A stretch of DNA of 64,000 nucleotides from Spirulina sp034932185 (GTDB taxonomy: Bacteria > Cyanobacteriota > Cyanobacteriia > Cyanobacteriales > Spirulinaceae): positions 14,058 through 78,057 of the forward strand of contig NZ_JAYGHW010000008.1 of assembly GCF_034932185.1 (NCBI RefSeq), read 5' to 3'. A program made the position numbers and the translations under genes. Numbering within the stretch: the stretch's first letter is position 1; each line of letters starts with the position of its first letter. Under the pieces are notes generated by a model, which saw nothing but the letters and a program-made list of their open reading frames with translations, made no database searches and was not told where the DNA came from. Shown in pieces: positions 40,404 to 49,735 of this stretch.

Positions 40404-43046
40404 ATGATCATGAAAAACTGGGAACGGTGGGGGGCATCGCTCTTAGGGGCGTTGCTATTAACGGGGCAAGGTGGCGGTTTGGGGTTTGGGGAGGACATTC
40501 AAGGTATTGAAGGCATTGAAAATATTGAGGGTCTTGAAAATATTCAAATTCTGGATCCTCCCCAACCGCAAGCAACGCCAACAACTCAAGATGTCAACGA
40601 GCAAACCGCCGCCGTCTATCGGATGGTGATTGAAATGTTCCCTGCCCAACGAACAGCGGCGGGGAATGATGGGATGCTGCTGGGGCGGGCTTGGTTGAGT
40701 TATGGCATTGCGCTGCAATATTTTGGCCGGTTTGATGAAGCTCGCCCGGCCTTTGAACAGGCCCTCGCTTTGTTGCGGCAAAATCAAGATGTGACTGAAG
40801 CGACGGCGTTGCAACAATTAGCGGCGATCTATGCCCAAGCTGGCGATGTTTATGGCCTGACGTTTTTAGAAGGGGAGTTAAGGGGGAATCTTTCCACCCA
40901 AAGCCGTCGGATGGTGCTGTATGCCTTGGGTTTGGGGTATTTATCCCTGGGGGATGGGGGAAAGTTTGACCGGGGGATTGGGCTGATGAAGGAATATATG
41001 CGGCTTTTACCCGTTGATAGCCCTGTGTATGAACGCACAGCGGCGGCGGGGATTTTAGCGGCGCTCCAGGTTTATGGGGATCCACCAGGGGCGATCGCCA
41101 CCCTACGAGCCGCCCTACCCGCCACCACCATGACGGATCTTGATCTCACCGCCTGGATTGCCATTGTCAACCAATTGGGCCGGTATCTCCAACGCCAGGA
41201 GCGGCATGGGGAGGCGATCGCCCTCCTAGAGGAGGGACTCAAACGCCTGGATGCTTACCCCAACCCCAACACCTATATTGTCGAAAGTAACCGCTGGACA
41301 ATGTTGGCGCTCTTGGCGGATCTTCACAGTGATCAGCGTAACTTTGCCCAAGCCAGAGCCATCCAACAACAACGGCTGACCCTTGCCCAAAGCTTCACCC
41401 CTAAGGTGCGTTTACAGGTGGCCACCACCCTCGACGAGTTGGCCCAGTTGGCTTTTTGGCAAGGGGATCTTCAGGGGGCGATCGCCTACCAGCAGCAGGC
41501 CTACGCCCAGTTCGGGATGAGTACCAACCCGACCACCTGGAAACAAGCAGATGTGGGTAATCTGGTGAGTGCGGGCTTCCGTTTGCAGCATTTGGGGTTT
41601 CTCCAAGCGCAGGCGAAGCAATGGGCCGCCGCAGAAACCAGTCTCCGCGATGGGTTGGCCATGGATAGCTATGGCCGCCGCATCCTTTTGGAGAATACCA
41701 ACCTCTATGCCACCACCCGCGATGAAGTCACCATCGGCAGCTATAGCCCCAGCGTTGATGCTTACCGCACATTACAAGGGGTATTGATGGCTCAAAATCG
41801 CCCCGATGATGCCCTCGTTGCGGCTGAGGCGGGCCGCAGTCGCGCCCTCTTACAACTCTTGCTCAATCGTCAGGCAGGAACAAATCGCTATATTGACCTC
41901 GAACCGCCGACGGTGGCGGAAATTCAGGCGATCGCCCGCCGCGAACAAACCACCCTCGTTCAGTACAGCCTCCTCTACGATGCACCCTTTAGTTATCGCA
42001 CCCCCCAACCGGGGGAACCCCCCGCCGGAACTCCCACCCAACTGCTGATCTGGGTGATCACCCCCAGCGGGGAAATTCATCACCGCACCCTTGCCCTAGA
42101 GGAAGACCTCGGCCTCCTCGTCGAACGCACTCGCAACCGCCTCCTCAGCCGTCGCGGTCGTACTGCGGATGAGCAACTGCAACAACTCCACCAACTGCTG
42201 ATCGCCCCTATTGCCTCCTTACTCCCCCGTGATCCTGCCGCCCGTGTGACGTTCATCCCTCAGGATATGTTGTTTTTTATCCCCTTCCCCGCCTTGCAGG
42301 ATGCTCAAGGGGTAGCACTGATTGATCGCCACACGATCCTCACTGCCCCCTCAATCCAGGTGTTGAGTATTGCCCGCCAAGTCCGCGGCCAGCTTAACCC
42401 CCGTACCGGCGCGGCAATCATTGGCAATCCCACCATGCCCCTTTTACCGGGGGGAGAGGCTGCCTATCGCGATGGGCAAAGCCCGGTCGGAGACCATCGC
42501 CTCGCCCCCCTCCCTGGGGCAGAATTGGAAGCCCAGGCCATCGCCCAACTGTTCCAAACCACGCCCTTGATCGGGGATGCGGCCACGGAGCCAGCGGCGA
42601 TCGCCGCCATGAACAACGCCCGCATCATCCACCTCGCCACCCACGGTTTACTCGAACCCGAACTCAGCTACAGCAGTTCCCTCGCCTTTGCCCCCACCCA
42701 AAACAGCGATGGCTTTCTCACGCTCCGGGAGATCAACAGCCTCGAACTCAATGCCGAGTTAGCCATTTTGAGTGCCTGTGATACCGGACGGGGTTGGATC
42801 GGGACGGGGGATGGGGTGATTGGGCTATCTCGCTCCTTCATTGGGGCAGGGGCTGCCAGTGTGGTGGTTTCCCTCTGGGCCATCCCCGATCAACCCACCG
42901 CCACATTGATGACGGAGTTTTATCGCCAGTTTAATGGGGGCATGGATGGGGCCCAAGCCCTACGGCAGGCGATGTTATTAACGCGCGATCGCTATGGCGA
43001 TCCCGGCGCATGGGCCGCCTTTACGATTACCGGCGCGGTGGATTAG
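40404..43046 (+). CDS. Exported TPR protein with C-terminal CHAT peptidase domain
   Basis: From ATG 40404 the protein has 880 residues: a signal-like hydrophobic segment (about 10-28), a short Ile-Glu-Gly-rich tract with repeated I-E-G-I and I-E-N-I units, then about ten tetratricopeptide-like helical repeats (60-480), and a CHAT domain (about 590-880). The caspase-type dyad is present: His747 in H-L-A-T-H-G and Cys792 in L-S-A-C-D-T-G, with V-V-V-S-L-W-A-I-P-D after it. CHAT-TPR proteins are common in filamentous cyanobacteria; some relatives are adaptor-controlled proteases. ATG 40410 is an equal alternative; the frame upstream to 40317 has no family features. Confidence 0.87.
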   Translation: MIMKNWERWGASLLGALLLTGQGGGLGFGEDIQGIEGIENIEGLENIQILDPPQPQATPTTQDVNEQTAAVYRMVIEMFPAQRTAAGNDGMLLGRAWLSYGIALQYFGRFDEARPAFEQALALLRQNQDVTEATALQQLAAIYAQAGDVYGLTFLEGELRGNLSTQSRRMVLYALGLGYLSLGDGGKFDRGIGLMKEYMRLLPVDSPVYERTAAAGILAALQVYGDPPGAIATLRAALPATTMTDLDLTAWIAIVNQLGRYLQRQERHGEAIALLEEGLKRLDAYPNPNTYIVESNRWTMLALLADLHSDQRNFAQARAIQQQRLTLAQSFTPKVRLQVATTLDELAQLAFWQGDLQGAIAYQQQAYAQFGMSTNPTTWKQADVGNLVSAGFRLQHLGFLQAQAKQWAAAETSLRDGLAMDSYGRRILLENTNLYATTRDEVTIGSYSPSVDAYRTLQGVLMAQNRPDDALVAAEAGRSRALLQLLLNRQAGTNRYIDLEPPTVAEIQAIARREQTTLVQYSLLYDAPFSYRTPQPGEPPAGTPTQLLIWVITPSGEIHHRTLALEEDLGLLVERTRNRLLSRRGRTADEQLQQLHQLLIAPIASLLPRDPAARVTFIPQDMLFFIPFPALQDAQGVALIDRHTILTAPSIQVLSIARQVRGQLNPRTGAAIIGNPTMPLLPGGEAAYRDGQSPVGDHRLAPLPGAELEAQAIAQLFQTTPLIGDAATEPAAIAAMNNARIIHLATHGLLEPELSYSSSLAFAPTQNSDGFLTLREINSLELNAELAILSACDTGRGWIGTGDGVIGLSRSFIGAGAASVVVSLWAIPDQPTATLMTEFYRQFNGGMDGAQALRQAMLLTRDRYGDPGAWAAFTITGAVD

Positions 43047-43050
43047 GGGG

Positions 43051-43269
43051 CTAACGGGAATTTCCCCCACTGCGAAGTTTTAAAAAAGCCAACACCTCCG
43101 TTGAATCCAAACTGACTTGGGGAACCCCCTTAATGCTCAGGAGCCAGCGATCGCTCCGTTGTTCCAACAACCAATCTCCCGCCAGGGGGGTGATCTGCCA
43201 GGGGCCAGCGGCGGTGCGCTGACAAAGAAATCCCCATCGTTTCGCCTGGCTCAAAATCGGATCACTCAT
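43051..43269 (-). CDS. Small conserved hypothetical protein, 72 residues
   Basis: A basic, tryptophan-containing protein: A-K-R-W-G-F-L-C-Q near 9-17, G-D-W-L-L-E-Q near 31-37, W-L-L-S-I-K-G-V-P-Q-V near 42-52 and L-A-F-L-K near 60-64. It looks like a small beta sandwich of a cyanobacterial family without known function. ATG 43269. It is convergent with the TPR-CHAT gene, only 4 bp apart. Confidence 0.65.
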   Translation of the reverse strand: MSDPILSQAKRWGFLCQRTAAGPWQITPLAGDWLLEQRSDRWLLSIKGVPQVSLDSTEVLAFLKLRSGGNSR

Positions 43270-43743
43270 GGGTCGCTATCATCTCAAAGGATTGCGCCAG
43301 AGCATGGAATGTTCGGAAGTCATGCCTGAGTCTGAATCGCGTTGCCATTTGACTTAAAAAATCAGGGGGGTTTTAGGGGCAAAAATTCTTCGTCCCTGCT
43401 CAATTCAGCAAAGTTCTGGAGTTTTAAACATAAAATTTAAACATAGAAAATGTTCATGACATCCATTGATTTTGGAACTATCCTTTTTGACCGTTGCTCT
43501 CCAGTCTTGCTCCCGGTCAGAGCGGGCAAAGCCGGAAATCACACAAATCATTGAGGAGGTCTATCTATCCAGCTTAGGGGGTTGTTATTAAAGGGTTACA
43601 AACAATACTAAATCCTAAAAGTTTCGTTCAATATAAAATGCGCTGTTGCTAAAAGTCAAACCAAAAAGCCTCAAGTTTAATCACAATTTTTCATTTCTTA
43701 AACCTCCCTTAATCTGGGTTTAACATCGCAATAAAAAAACGAA
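43270..43743. other. Intergenic region of about 475 bp without recognised genes
   Basis: Lies between the start of the 72-residue gene and the ndhD terminator. It is AT-rich, with many stops in all frames. The part at 43480-43545 is GC-richer (GACCGTTGCTCTCCAG, then GCTCCCGGTCAGAGCGGG) and might be a relic or small RNA, but no promoter-terminator pair is clear. It probably holds the promoter of the 72-residue gene. Confidence 0.45.
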
Positions 43744-43763
43744 GGGCGAAAAATTTTTCGCCC
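43733..43763 (-). terminator. Palindrome repeat acting as terminator for ndhF-ndhD
   Basis: Read on the minus strand, GGGCGAAAAATTTTTCGCCC is a perfect 20-base palindrome followed by TTCG and TTTTTTT. It lies about 90 bp past the ndhD stop and has the form of an intrinsic terminator. It is also a copy of the dispersed palindrome family. Confidence 0.82.
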
Positions 43764-43855
43764 CTCGGATCATCAACTTGAATTTTGCCCCGTTGTTGAT
43801 GAAAACCCAACCCTAATCCTTTCCTGGCGGGGTGGGTTCTCCGCTGGAAATTCCC

Positions 43856-45436
43856 TTAGCGCCTCAATGGGGCAGGAATAGAGGGAGCTATTAATGCTAC
43901 GGATTCCTCGGAAACAGCAACGTTGGGGAGATGGCCCCGCAGCATTGCTGTTAGTTCCGTCGTCGTTGCGTCGTAGATCTGGGTGGCAATTTTGGGATAA
44001 AGGCCAATGCCAATGATCGGGATCAACAACGCCGCAATAATGAACACCTCGCGGGGTTCCACATCCACGAGCTTTTCATGGGAAACTAGATCGGGGTTTT
44101 CTTCCCCATAGAAAATTTCCCGCAGCATCGAGAGCAGGTAAATGGGGGTGAGGATCACGCCCACCGCTGCGAGTAAAACGACGATCACCCGGAATGTCGT
44201 GCTGTAGGCATCACTGGTGGCAAAGCCCACAAACACCATTAACTCCGCTACAAAGCCACTCATCCCCGGCAAAGCCAGGGAGGCGAGGGAGCAAGCCGTC
44301 CACATCGCGAAGGCTTTTTTCATCTTTTTGCCCACACCCCCCATTTCATCGAGCATCAGGGTATGGGTGCGATCGTAGGTGGCCCCCACCATAAAGAAGA
44401 GGCTGGCCCCGATCAGGCCGTGGGAAATCATCTGTAGCACCGCCCCACTCATCCCTAATTCCGTAAACGAGCCAATCCCAATCAGGACAAAGCCCATGTG
44501 GGAAATGGAGGAATAGGCGATTTTCCGCTTCAGGTTGCGCTGGGCGAAGGAGGTGAGGGCGGCGTAGATGATATTCACCACCCCCAAAATAATCAGCACG
44601 GGCGCAAACTTGACATGGGCATCGGGCAACATCCCCACATTCATGCGGATCAGGGCATAGCCCCCCATTTTGAGCAGAATCCCGGCGAGGAGCATATGGG
44701 CGGGGGCGGTGGCTTCGCCGTGGGCATCGGGGAGCCAGGTATGGAGGGGGAAGATGGGCAGTTTTACCCCATAGGCGATCAGGAATCCGGCATAGAGGAG
44801 CAGTTGCAACCCTAGGCCGTAATCCTTGGCGGCGATCGCCGTCATATCAAACGTAACCGTATCCCCATAAAACGCCATCGTCAGGGCAGCGGCGAGGATA
44901 AACAGGGAGCCGCCCGCCGTATAGAGGATGAACTTTGTTGCCGCGTAGAGCCGTTTTTTGCCCCCCCAAATGGAGAGGATCAGGTACACCGGCACTAACT
45001 CCAACTCCCAAACGAGGAAGAAAAGGAGCATATCCTGCACCGCAAACACGGCGATCTGGCCCCCATACATGGCCAGCATCAGGAAATAAAACAGTTTCGG
45101 CTTCAGGGTGACGGGCCAAGCGGCCATAATCGCCAACGTGGTGATAAACCCGGTGAGAATCACCAGGGGCATCGATAGCCCATCCACCCCCACCGACCAA
45201 TTCAAATCCAGATCGGGAATCCAGGGGTAGCTTTCCACCAGTTGCAACCCCGGTTCCGTGAGGTCGTAACGGGTATAAAAGGCGTAAACAATGAAGACGA
45301 AATCAATCAACCCGACGATCAGAGCATACCAACGGACAGTTTTGCCGTCTTTATCGGGGATCAGGGGGATGAATAGCCCCGCCACCAAGGGAAACAAAAT
45401 GATGGCAGTGAGCCATGGAAAATCAGTTGCATTCAT
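43856..45436 (-). CDS. ndhD: NAD(P)H-quinone oxidoreductase subunit D (NdhD1-type)
   Basis: Proton-pumping membrane subunit of NDH-1, in the thylakoid membrane, serving respiration and cyclic electron flow around photosystem I. The 526 residues contain 13-14 helices with the family's conserved charged residues: the helix-5 Glu in V-W-E-L-E-L-V-P, and K-L-P-I-F-P-L-H-T-W-L-P-D-A-H near 230-245. ATG 45436 matches the family start (M-N-A-T-D-F-P-W). It follows ndhF by 22 bp in the same transcript, the usual ndhF1-ndhD1 pair. Confidence 0.96.
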   Translation of the reverse strand: MNATDFPWLTAIILFPLVAGLFIPLIPDKDGKTVRWYALIVGLIDFVFIVYAFYTRYDLTEPGLQLVESYPWIPDLDLNWSVGVDGLSMPLVILTGFITTLAIMAAWPVTLKPKLFYFLMLAMYGGQIAVFAVQDMLLFFLVWELELVPVYLILSIWGGKKRLYAATKFILYTAGGSLFILAAALTMAFYGDTVTFDMTAIAAKDYGLGLQLLLYAGFLIAYGVKLPIFPLHTWLPDAHGEATAPAHMLLAGILLKMGGYALIRMNVGMLPDAHVKFAPVLIILGVVNIIYAALTSFAQRNLKRKIAYSSISHMGFVLIGIGSFTELGMSGAVLQMISHGLIGASLFFMVGATYDRTHTLMLDEMGGVGKKMKKAFAMWTACSLASLALPGMSGFVAELMVFVGFATSDAYSTTFRVIVVLLAAVGVILTPIYLLSMLREIFYGEENPDLVSHEKLVDVEPREVFIIAALLIPIIGIGLYPKIATQIYDATTTELTAMLRGHLPNVAVSEESVALIAPSIPAPLRR

Positions 45437-45458
45437 GGCAGATTCCAGATCAGCATTC

Positions 45459-47456
45459 CTAAATACTCGACACGACGACAAACCCAAGGACTGCCGCAAA
45501 AATAATCAGGGCATAAAATTGCACCCGGCCATTTTCGAGATATTTCAAACCTTGGCCCGTCACAACGGTAACAAGGCCGGTAAAGTTCACCGCACCATCG
45601 ACCACGCGATAGTCGATTTCCAGCATTTGCCGCGCGAGGCGACGGCTGCCGACGACGAAAACGCGGTTATAGAGGTCGTCAAAGTACCACTTATTGAGGG
45701 AGAAGTTGTAAAGGGGTTGGATGGAGCGGGCGATCGCCCCCGGATCAATCACCTTCTGGGCATACATCAGCCCCGCCAAGGCAATCCCGATTAAGCCAAT
45801 GCCCACGGAGGAGCCAGCCATAATCAAAAATTCCGTTTGGTCAAACTCCGCCACCGCCGCCAGCACTTCCCCAGGGGCATGAACCAAATGCTCAAAGCGG
45901 TTCTGCCAAGGCACACCGGCAAAGCCGAGCAGCGCTGAAGGAATGGCCAAAATTGCCAAGGGTAGCGTCATCGTCCAAGGGGATTCATGGGGCTTACTGT
46001 CGTGGTGGTGGTCATCGTGACCAGCGCTCACACCAGCGGCCGCTAGTAATTCCCCTTGAATGGCGGTATCTGTACCGCGAAACTTGCCTTCAAACGTCAG
46101 GAAATACATCCGGAACATATAAAACGCCGTAATCCCCGCCGTCAGCCAACCCACCAACCACAGGGCCGGATTTGCCCCAAAGGTGAGGCCCAAAATTTCA
46201 TCTTTCGACCAGAACCCGGCAAAGGGCGGAATCCCGCAAATGGCTAAGTTCCCAATTAAAAACGTCGTCGCCGTAATGGGCATATATTTCCGCAAACCCC
46301 CCATCAGGCGCATATCCTGGGCTAAAACCGGGTTATGGCCCACCACCGCCTCCATACCATGGATCACCGAACCAGAGCAGAGGAAGAGCATCGCCTTAAA
46401 ATAGGCGTGGGTCATCAGGTGAAACAGGCCAGCGGAATAGGCCCCGGAACCCATGGCCATGACCATATAACCCAGTTGGGAAATGGTGGAATAGGCTAGG
46501 CCTTTTTTAATGTCGTTTTGGGTGATGGCGATGGATGCCCCTAGGAAGGCGGTTAAGGCCCCCGTCCAGGCGATCACATTCATCACCACCGGGAAGGGTT
46601 CAAACACCGGATACATCCGCGCAATCAGGAAAACCCCAGCGGCAACCATGGTGGCGGCGTGGATCAGGGCTGAAATGGGCGTGGGGCCTTCCATGGCATC
46701 GGGCAGCCAGACATGGAGGGGGAATTGGGCAGATTTGGCGACGGGGCCTAAGAAGACCAAAATGCCAAACAGCGTCGCTAATCCCCCCGCTAACGCACCG
46801 GAGGCCACGAGTTCCTCTAACCGTTCACCAATGACGGTAAATTCAAAACTGCCGGTGGCCCAGTAAAGTCCCAAAATCCCCAACAGCAAACCAAAGTCCC
46901 CAACGCGGTTGGTGACAAAGGCTTTTTGACAGGCATCGGCGGCGGCTTTGCGATCGTACCAAAAGCCGATCAGCAGATAGGAGCACATCCCCACCAATTC
47001 CCAGAAGATATAAACCTGTACCAAGTTGGGACTAATCACCAACCCCAACATTGAGGCACTAAAAATACTCAAGTAGGCATAGAAGCGGACATAGCCAGGG
47101 TCGTGGGCCATGTAGCCGTCGGTGTAGATCATCACCAACAGAGCAACGGTGGTGACGATCGCCAGCATCACCGTCGTCAGGGGATCGATCACATAGCCCA
47201 TGGTGAGGTGAAAACTGCCAGCAGCGGCCCACTCAAAGCTACGGGTATAGGGGGCATGACCTTGAATTTGGCTCCAGAGCAGGGCAAAGGCCATCGTGGT
47301 GGCCACACCAATCAGGGCGAGAATGACGACGGCATTCAGTTGCCGGAGTTTGTTCGTTACGTTATTGACTGAGATTAGCCCGATTCCTACCAATGCCGCT
47401 CCCAAGAGGGGGAGGGCGGGTATTAACCAAGCGTATTCATAGAGGAATGGTTCCAT
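45459..47456 (-). CDS. ndhF: NAD(P)H-quinone oxidoreductase subunit 5 (NdhF1-type)
   Basis: Largest antiporter-like subunit of NDH-1. The 665 residues have about 16 helices, including the long C-terminal lateral helix region. Conserved sites include W-E-L-V-G-M-C-S-Y-L-L near 132-142, Q-F-P-L-H-V-W-L-P-D-A-M-E-G-P-T near 243-258 and the following S-A-L-I-H-A-A-T-M. A His-rich loop (G-H-D-D-H-H-H-D) lies near 480. ATG 47456 is preferred over the GTG three bases before. First gene of the ndhF-ndhD unit; its 160-bp leader includes the terminator of the thioredoxin gene. Confidence 0.96.
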   Translation of the reverse strand: MEPFLYEYAWLIPALPLLGAALVGIGLISVNNVTNKLRQLNAVVILALIGVATTMAFALLWSQIQGHAPYTRSFEWAAAGSFHLTMGYVIDPLTTVMLAIVTTVALLVMIYTDGYMAHDPGYVRFYAYLSIFSASMLGLVISPNLVQVYIFWELVGMCSYLLIGFWYDRKAAADACQKAFVTNRVGDFGLLLGILGLYWATGSFEFTVIGERLEELVASGALAGGLATLFGILVFLGPVAKSAQFPLHVWLPDAMEGPTPISALIHAATMVAAGVFLIARMYPVFEPFPVVMNVIAWTGALTAFLGASIAITQNDIKKGLAYSTISQLGYMVMAMGSGAYSAGLFHLMTHAYFKAMLFLCSGSVIHGMEAVVGHNPVLAQDMRLMGGLRKYMPITATTFLIGNLAICGIPPFAGFWSKDEILGLTFGANPALWLVGWLTAGITAFYMFRMYFLTFEGKFRGTDTAIQGELLAAAGVSAGHDDHHHDSKPHESPWTMTLPLAILAIPSALLGFAGVPWQNRFEHLVHAPGEVLAAVAEFDQTEFLIMAGSSVGIGLIGIALAGLMYAQKVIDPGAIARSIQPLYNFSLNKWYFDDLYNRVFVVGSRRLARQMLEIDYRVVDGAVNFTGLVTVVTGQGLKYLENGRVQFYALIIFAAVLGFVVVSSI

Positions 47457-47562
47457 CACAAATGCTGAGTTGCTAATCCTTAGTTGCAGAATACCGCTAC
47501 CAATTGTGGCATACCGTGTTCTTTAAAGTTCTGTTAAGGTCTAGCTTCTCTAACATCAGGCT

Positions 47563-47596
47563 AAACCACCGAGGGAATGAGGGGCCTCGGTGGTTT
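47563..47596 (-). terminator. Hairpin terminator after the thioredoxin gene
   Basis: Perfect 12-bp stem AAACCACCGAGG / CCTCGGTGGTTT around a ten-base loop. On the minus strand it starts 28 bp after the thioredoxin stop and ends in TTT, so it separates that gene from ndhF. Confidence 0.78.
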
Positions 47597-47623
47597 GGGT
47601 CAAGGGTTTGAAGGGTTTCTAGG

Positions 47624-47962
47624 TTAGGCGGAGGCCGCAAACAGGTTTAAGCCCACCTGATTGAGACTGCGTTGCAGTTCATCCCGACCGGGAAAGCCTT
47701 CGAGACGATAAACCACCTTACCCCCGGCAAACACCAGCACGGTGGGTAAAATTTTGAGGCGATGGGCGGTGCTGAGTTTCAAATTTTCATCGGCGTTGAC
47801 ACTGACCAGATCGATGGGGTGGGGAAATTCCCCTTGCATTTTGATCAAGGTGGGTTCTACCCGGTGGCAAAGCTTGCACCAAGGGGCCCAAAAGTAGACC
47901 AGCACCGGATTCGTCGCCGTGAGGACATGATCCGCAAAGGTTTCATCAGTGACGTTGAGCAT
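47624..47962 (-). CDS. Thioredoxin-like protein with a C-K-L-C active site
   Basis: A 112-residue thioredoxin fold. The active site is W-C-K-L-C (Cys29, Cys32) instead of W-C-G-P-C. The cis-proline loop (K-I-L-P-T-V-L-V-F near 71-79) and V-N-A-D-E near 56-60 are kept. The changed dipeptide should alter redox potential and partner choice. A disulfide role in the cytoplasm is inferred, since there is no signal peptide. It stands upstream of ndhF but is separated by a hairpin terminator. Confidence 0.9.
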   Translation of the reverse strand: MLNVTDETFADHVLTATNPVLVYFWAPWCKLCHRVEPTLIKMQGEFPHPIDLVSVNADENLKLSTAHRLKILPTVLVFAGGKVVYRLEGFPGRDELQRSLNQVGLNLFAASA

Positions 47963-48208
47963 CGTTAAAGGGAATTTATTAAAATTGCTTTGGCATCATG
48001 CTACATCGGATCCTGGGGAACGGCTAGGGGGATCACGGCAAACGAGGGGACTCCGGGCGAGGCTTGGTTCCTTTCACTTTAGGGATCAAACCTACCTAAG
48101 GGGCGATCGCCCCCCGCTTTGGGCCGTACTAAATCTTTACATTTGTTCAAAGTCTGTATTTTTTTGTCAAAATGCAAGGGGAATCTGCAATTTTTTTTAA
48201 CGAACACC

Positions 48209-48496
48209 ATGACCCAAGTTCTTGTTAATGATGTGGTGGTTGCCAGTAGCGATCGCTGTGAACAGGTGGAAGGGAACTACTATTTCCCTCCCGATGCCCT
48301 CCATCAGGACTATTTCACCCCTAGCTCCACCCACACCACCTGCCCCTGGAAGGGCCAAGCCAGTTACTACAACCTCGTGGTGGGGGGCCAAGAAATCAAA
48401 GATGCTGCTTGGTATTATCCTCAAACGAAGGAAAAGGCCAAGCACATCGAGGGCTATGTGGCCTTTTATAAAAATAAGGTGACGATCAAAGCTTAA
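48209..48496 (+). CDS. DUF427 domain protein
   Basis: A 95-residue DUF427 protein: V-L-V-N-D-V-V-V-A-S-S near 4-14, Y-Y-F-P-P-D-A-L near 26-33, T-C-P-W-K-G-Q-A-S-Y-Y near 48-58 and A-W-Y-Y-P near 71-75, all diagnostic of this beta-barrel family. Function unknown. ATG 48209 follows an AT-rich leader; a start further upstream at 48119 has no family residues. A 10-bp G/C hairpin at 48503 follows the stop. Confidence 0.9.
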   Translation: MTQVLVNDVVVASSDRCEQVEGNYYFPPDALHQDYFTPSSTHTTCPWKGQASYYNLVVGGQEIKDAAWYYPQTKEKAKHIEGYVAFYKNKVTIKA

Positions 48497-48502
48497 CGAG
48501 GC

Positions 48503-48529
48503 CAGGGGGGATTCTGAAGATCCCCCCTG
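48503..48529 (+). terminator. Hairpin after the DUF427 gene
   Basis: CAGGGGGGAT / ATCCCCCCTG, a perfect 10-bp stem with a 7-base loop, 7 bp past the stop. There is no T-run, so termination is plausible but not certain. Confidence 0.6.
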
Positions 48530-48574
48530 CCACTACACTAGCTTATTAAGGATTCACCACTTTTGAGGCTCTCT

Positions 48575-49720
48575 ATGACTCAGACCCCCTGGCCCGCACA
48601 ACCGGCGATCACCGCTCAACAAGAAGAATATTTTAATTACTACTTTGATAAACCGGGGAGTGAGCCGGGAACCCTCCGCATTGACCCCAAGGCGATCGCT
48701 TCCGAGATTGTCCTGATCGACTACACCGAAGCAGAAGCCCACCGCTATAGCGACATTACCCCCGATGAATGTCTTACCTATCTAGAATCCCCTTCCATTA
48801 CCTGGATCGATGTACGGGGTTTAGGGAGTGAAGATATTCTTAAAAAAATAGGCTATCTGTGCCATCTCCATCCTTTATTGTTGGAAGATGTGGTCAATGT
48901 TCCCCAGCGCCCGAAGATTGAACAGTATGGGGATCACCTCTTAGTTGTGGTGCAAATGGTGATGCCCATGGAAGATGCTGATGGGTTTTTCATGGAGCAA
49001 GTGGGCTTTGTGATCTGCCCCCATTATTTGTTGACATTTCAAGAAGAGCCGAGCCGTGATAGCTTTGAGCCGGTGCGATCGCGCATCCGTGACGGTCGGG
49101 GCCGAATTCGCCGTTCCGGAGTGGATTATTTAACCTATGCCCTCTTGGATGCCGTCATTGATGGCTTTTTTCCCGTTTTAGAAAGCTATGGGGAGCGCAT
49201 TGAACGGTTAGAAGATGAGGTGATCAAAAATCCCACCCGTCAGACCTTAGAAAAAATCTATGGTATTCGTCGGGAACTCCTTGCCCTGCGCCGTTCGATT
49301 TGGCCGCAACGCAATGTTCTCAATAGTTTAGTACGGGAACATAATGATCTGATTAGTGAGGATGTGCAGGTTTATCTACGAGATTGTGCCGATCATGTCA
49401 ACCAACTTTTAGATATTATCGAAACCTATCGAGAACTAGCCTCAAGTTTGACAGAAATTTATATGTCTGCTATCAGTAATCGCACCTCAGAAGTCGTCAA
49501 CCTTCTCACCATTATTTCCACCATTTTTATCCCCCTCACCTTTATTGCTGGTGTCTATGGGATGAACTTTAAGTATATGCCCGAACTCAATTGGCAATGG
49601 GGTTATTGGTTCTGTTGGGGAACGATGGGAACCATTGCCTGTGCCTTAGTTTGGCTATTTTGGCGTAAAGGTTGGTTTGATGGCTTTTTGAGCAATCCTC
49701 TGCGGGAAACCAAGAACTGA
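48575..49720 (+). CDS. corA: Magnesium/cobalt transport protein CorA
   Basis: A pentameric Mg2+ channel of 381 residues. A large soluble N-terminal domain (V-L-I-D-Y-T near 48-53, then P-K-I-E-Q-Y-G-D near 118-125) and a long stalk helix precede two C-terminal helices with the signature Y-G-M-N-F near 329-333. The final helix ends in a basic tail (F-W-R-K-G-W). ATG 48575 gives the family start. The TGA stop lies within a GAGTGAGGAGTGAG heptamer trace (49718-49734), directly before the convergent ATPase gene. Confidence 0.95.
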   Translation: MTQTPWPAQPAITAQQEEYFNYYFDKPGSEPGTLRIDPKAIASEIVLIDYTEAEAHRYSDITPDECLTYLESPSITWIDVRGLGSEDILKKIGYLCHLHPLLLEDVVNVPQRPKIEQYGDHLLVVVQMVMPMEDADGFFMEQVGFVICPHYLLTFQEEPSRDSFEPVRSRIRDGRGRIRRSGVDYLTYALLDAVIDGFFPVLESYGERIERLEDEVIKNPTRQTLEKIYGIRRELLALRRSIWPQRNVLNSLVREHNDLISEDVQVYLRDCADHVNQLLDIIETYRELASSLTEIYMSAISNRTSEVVNLLTIISTIFIPLTFIAGVYGMNFKYMPELNWQWGYWFCWGTMGTIACALVWLFWRKGWFDGFLSNPLRETKN

Positions 49721-49735
49721 GTGAGGAGTGAGACC

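Noticed and set aside
43480..43545. GC-richer stretch in the ndhD downstream gap considered as an RNA gene
   Set aside because: No promoter and terminator pair, no tRNA or known RNA fold could be seen.
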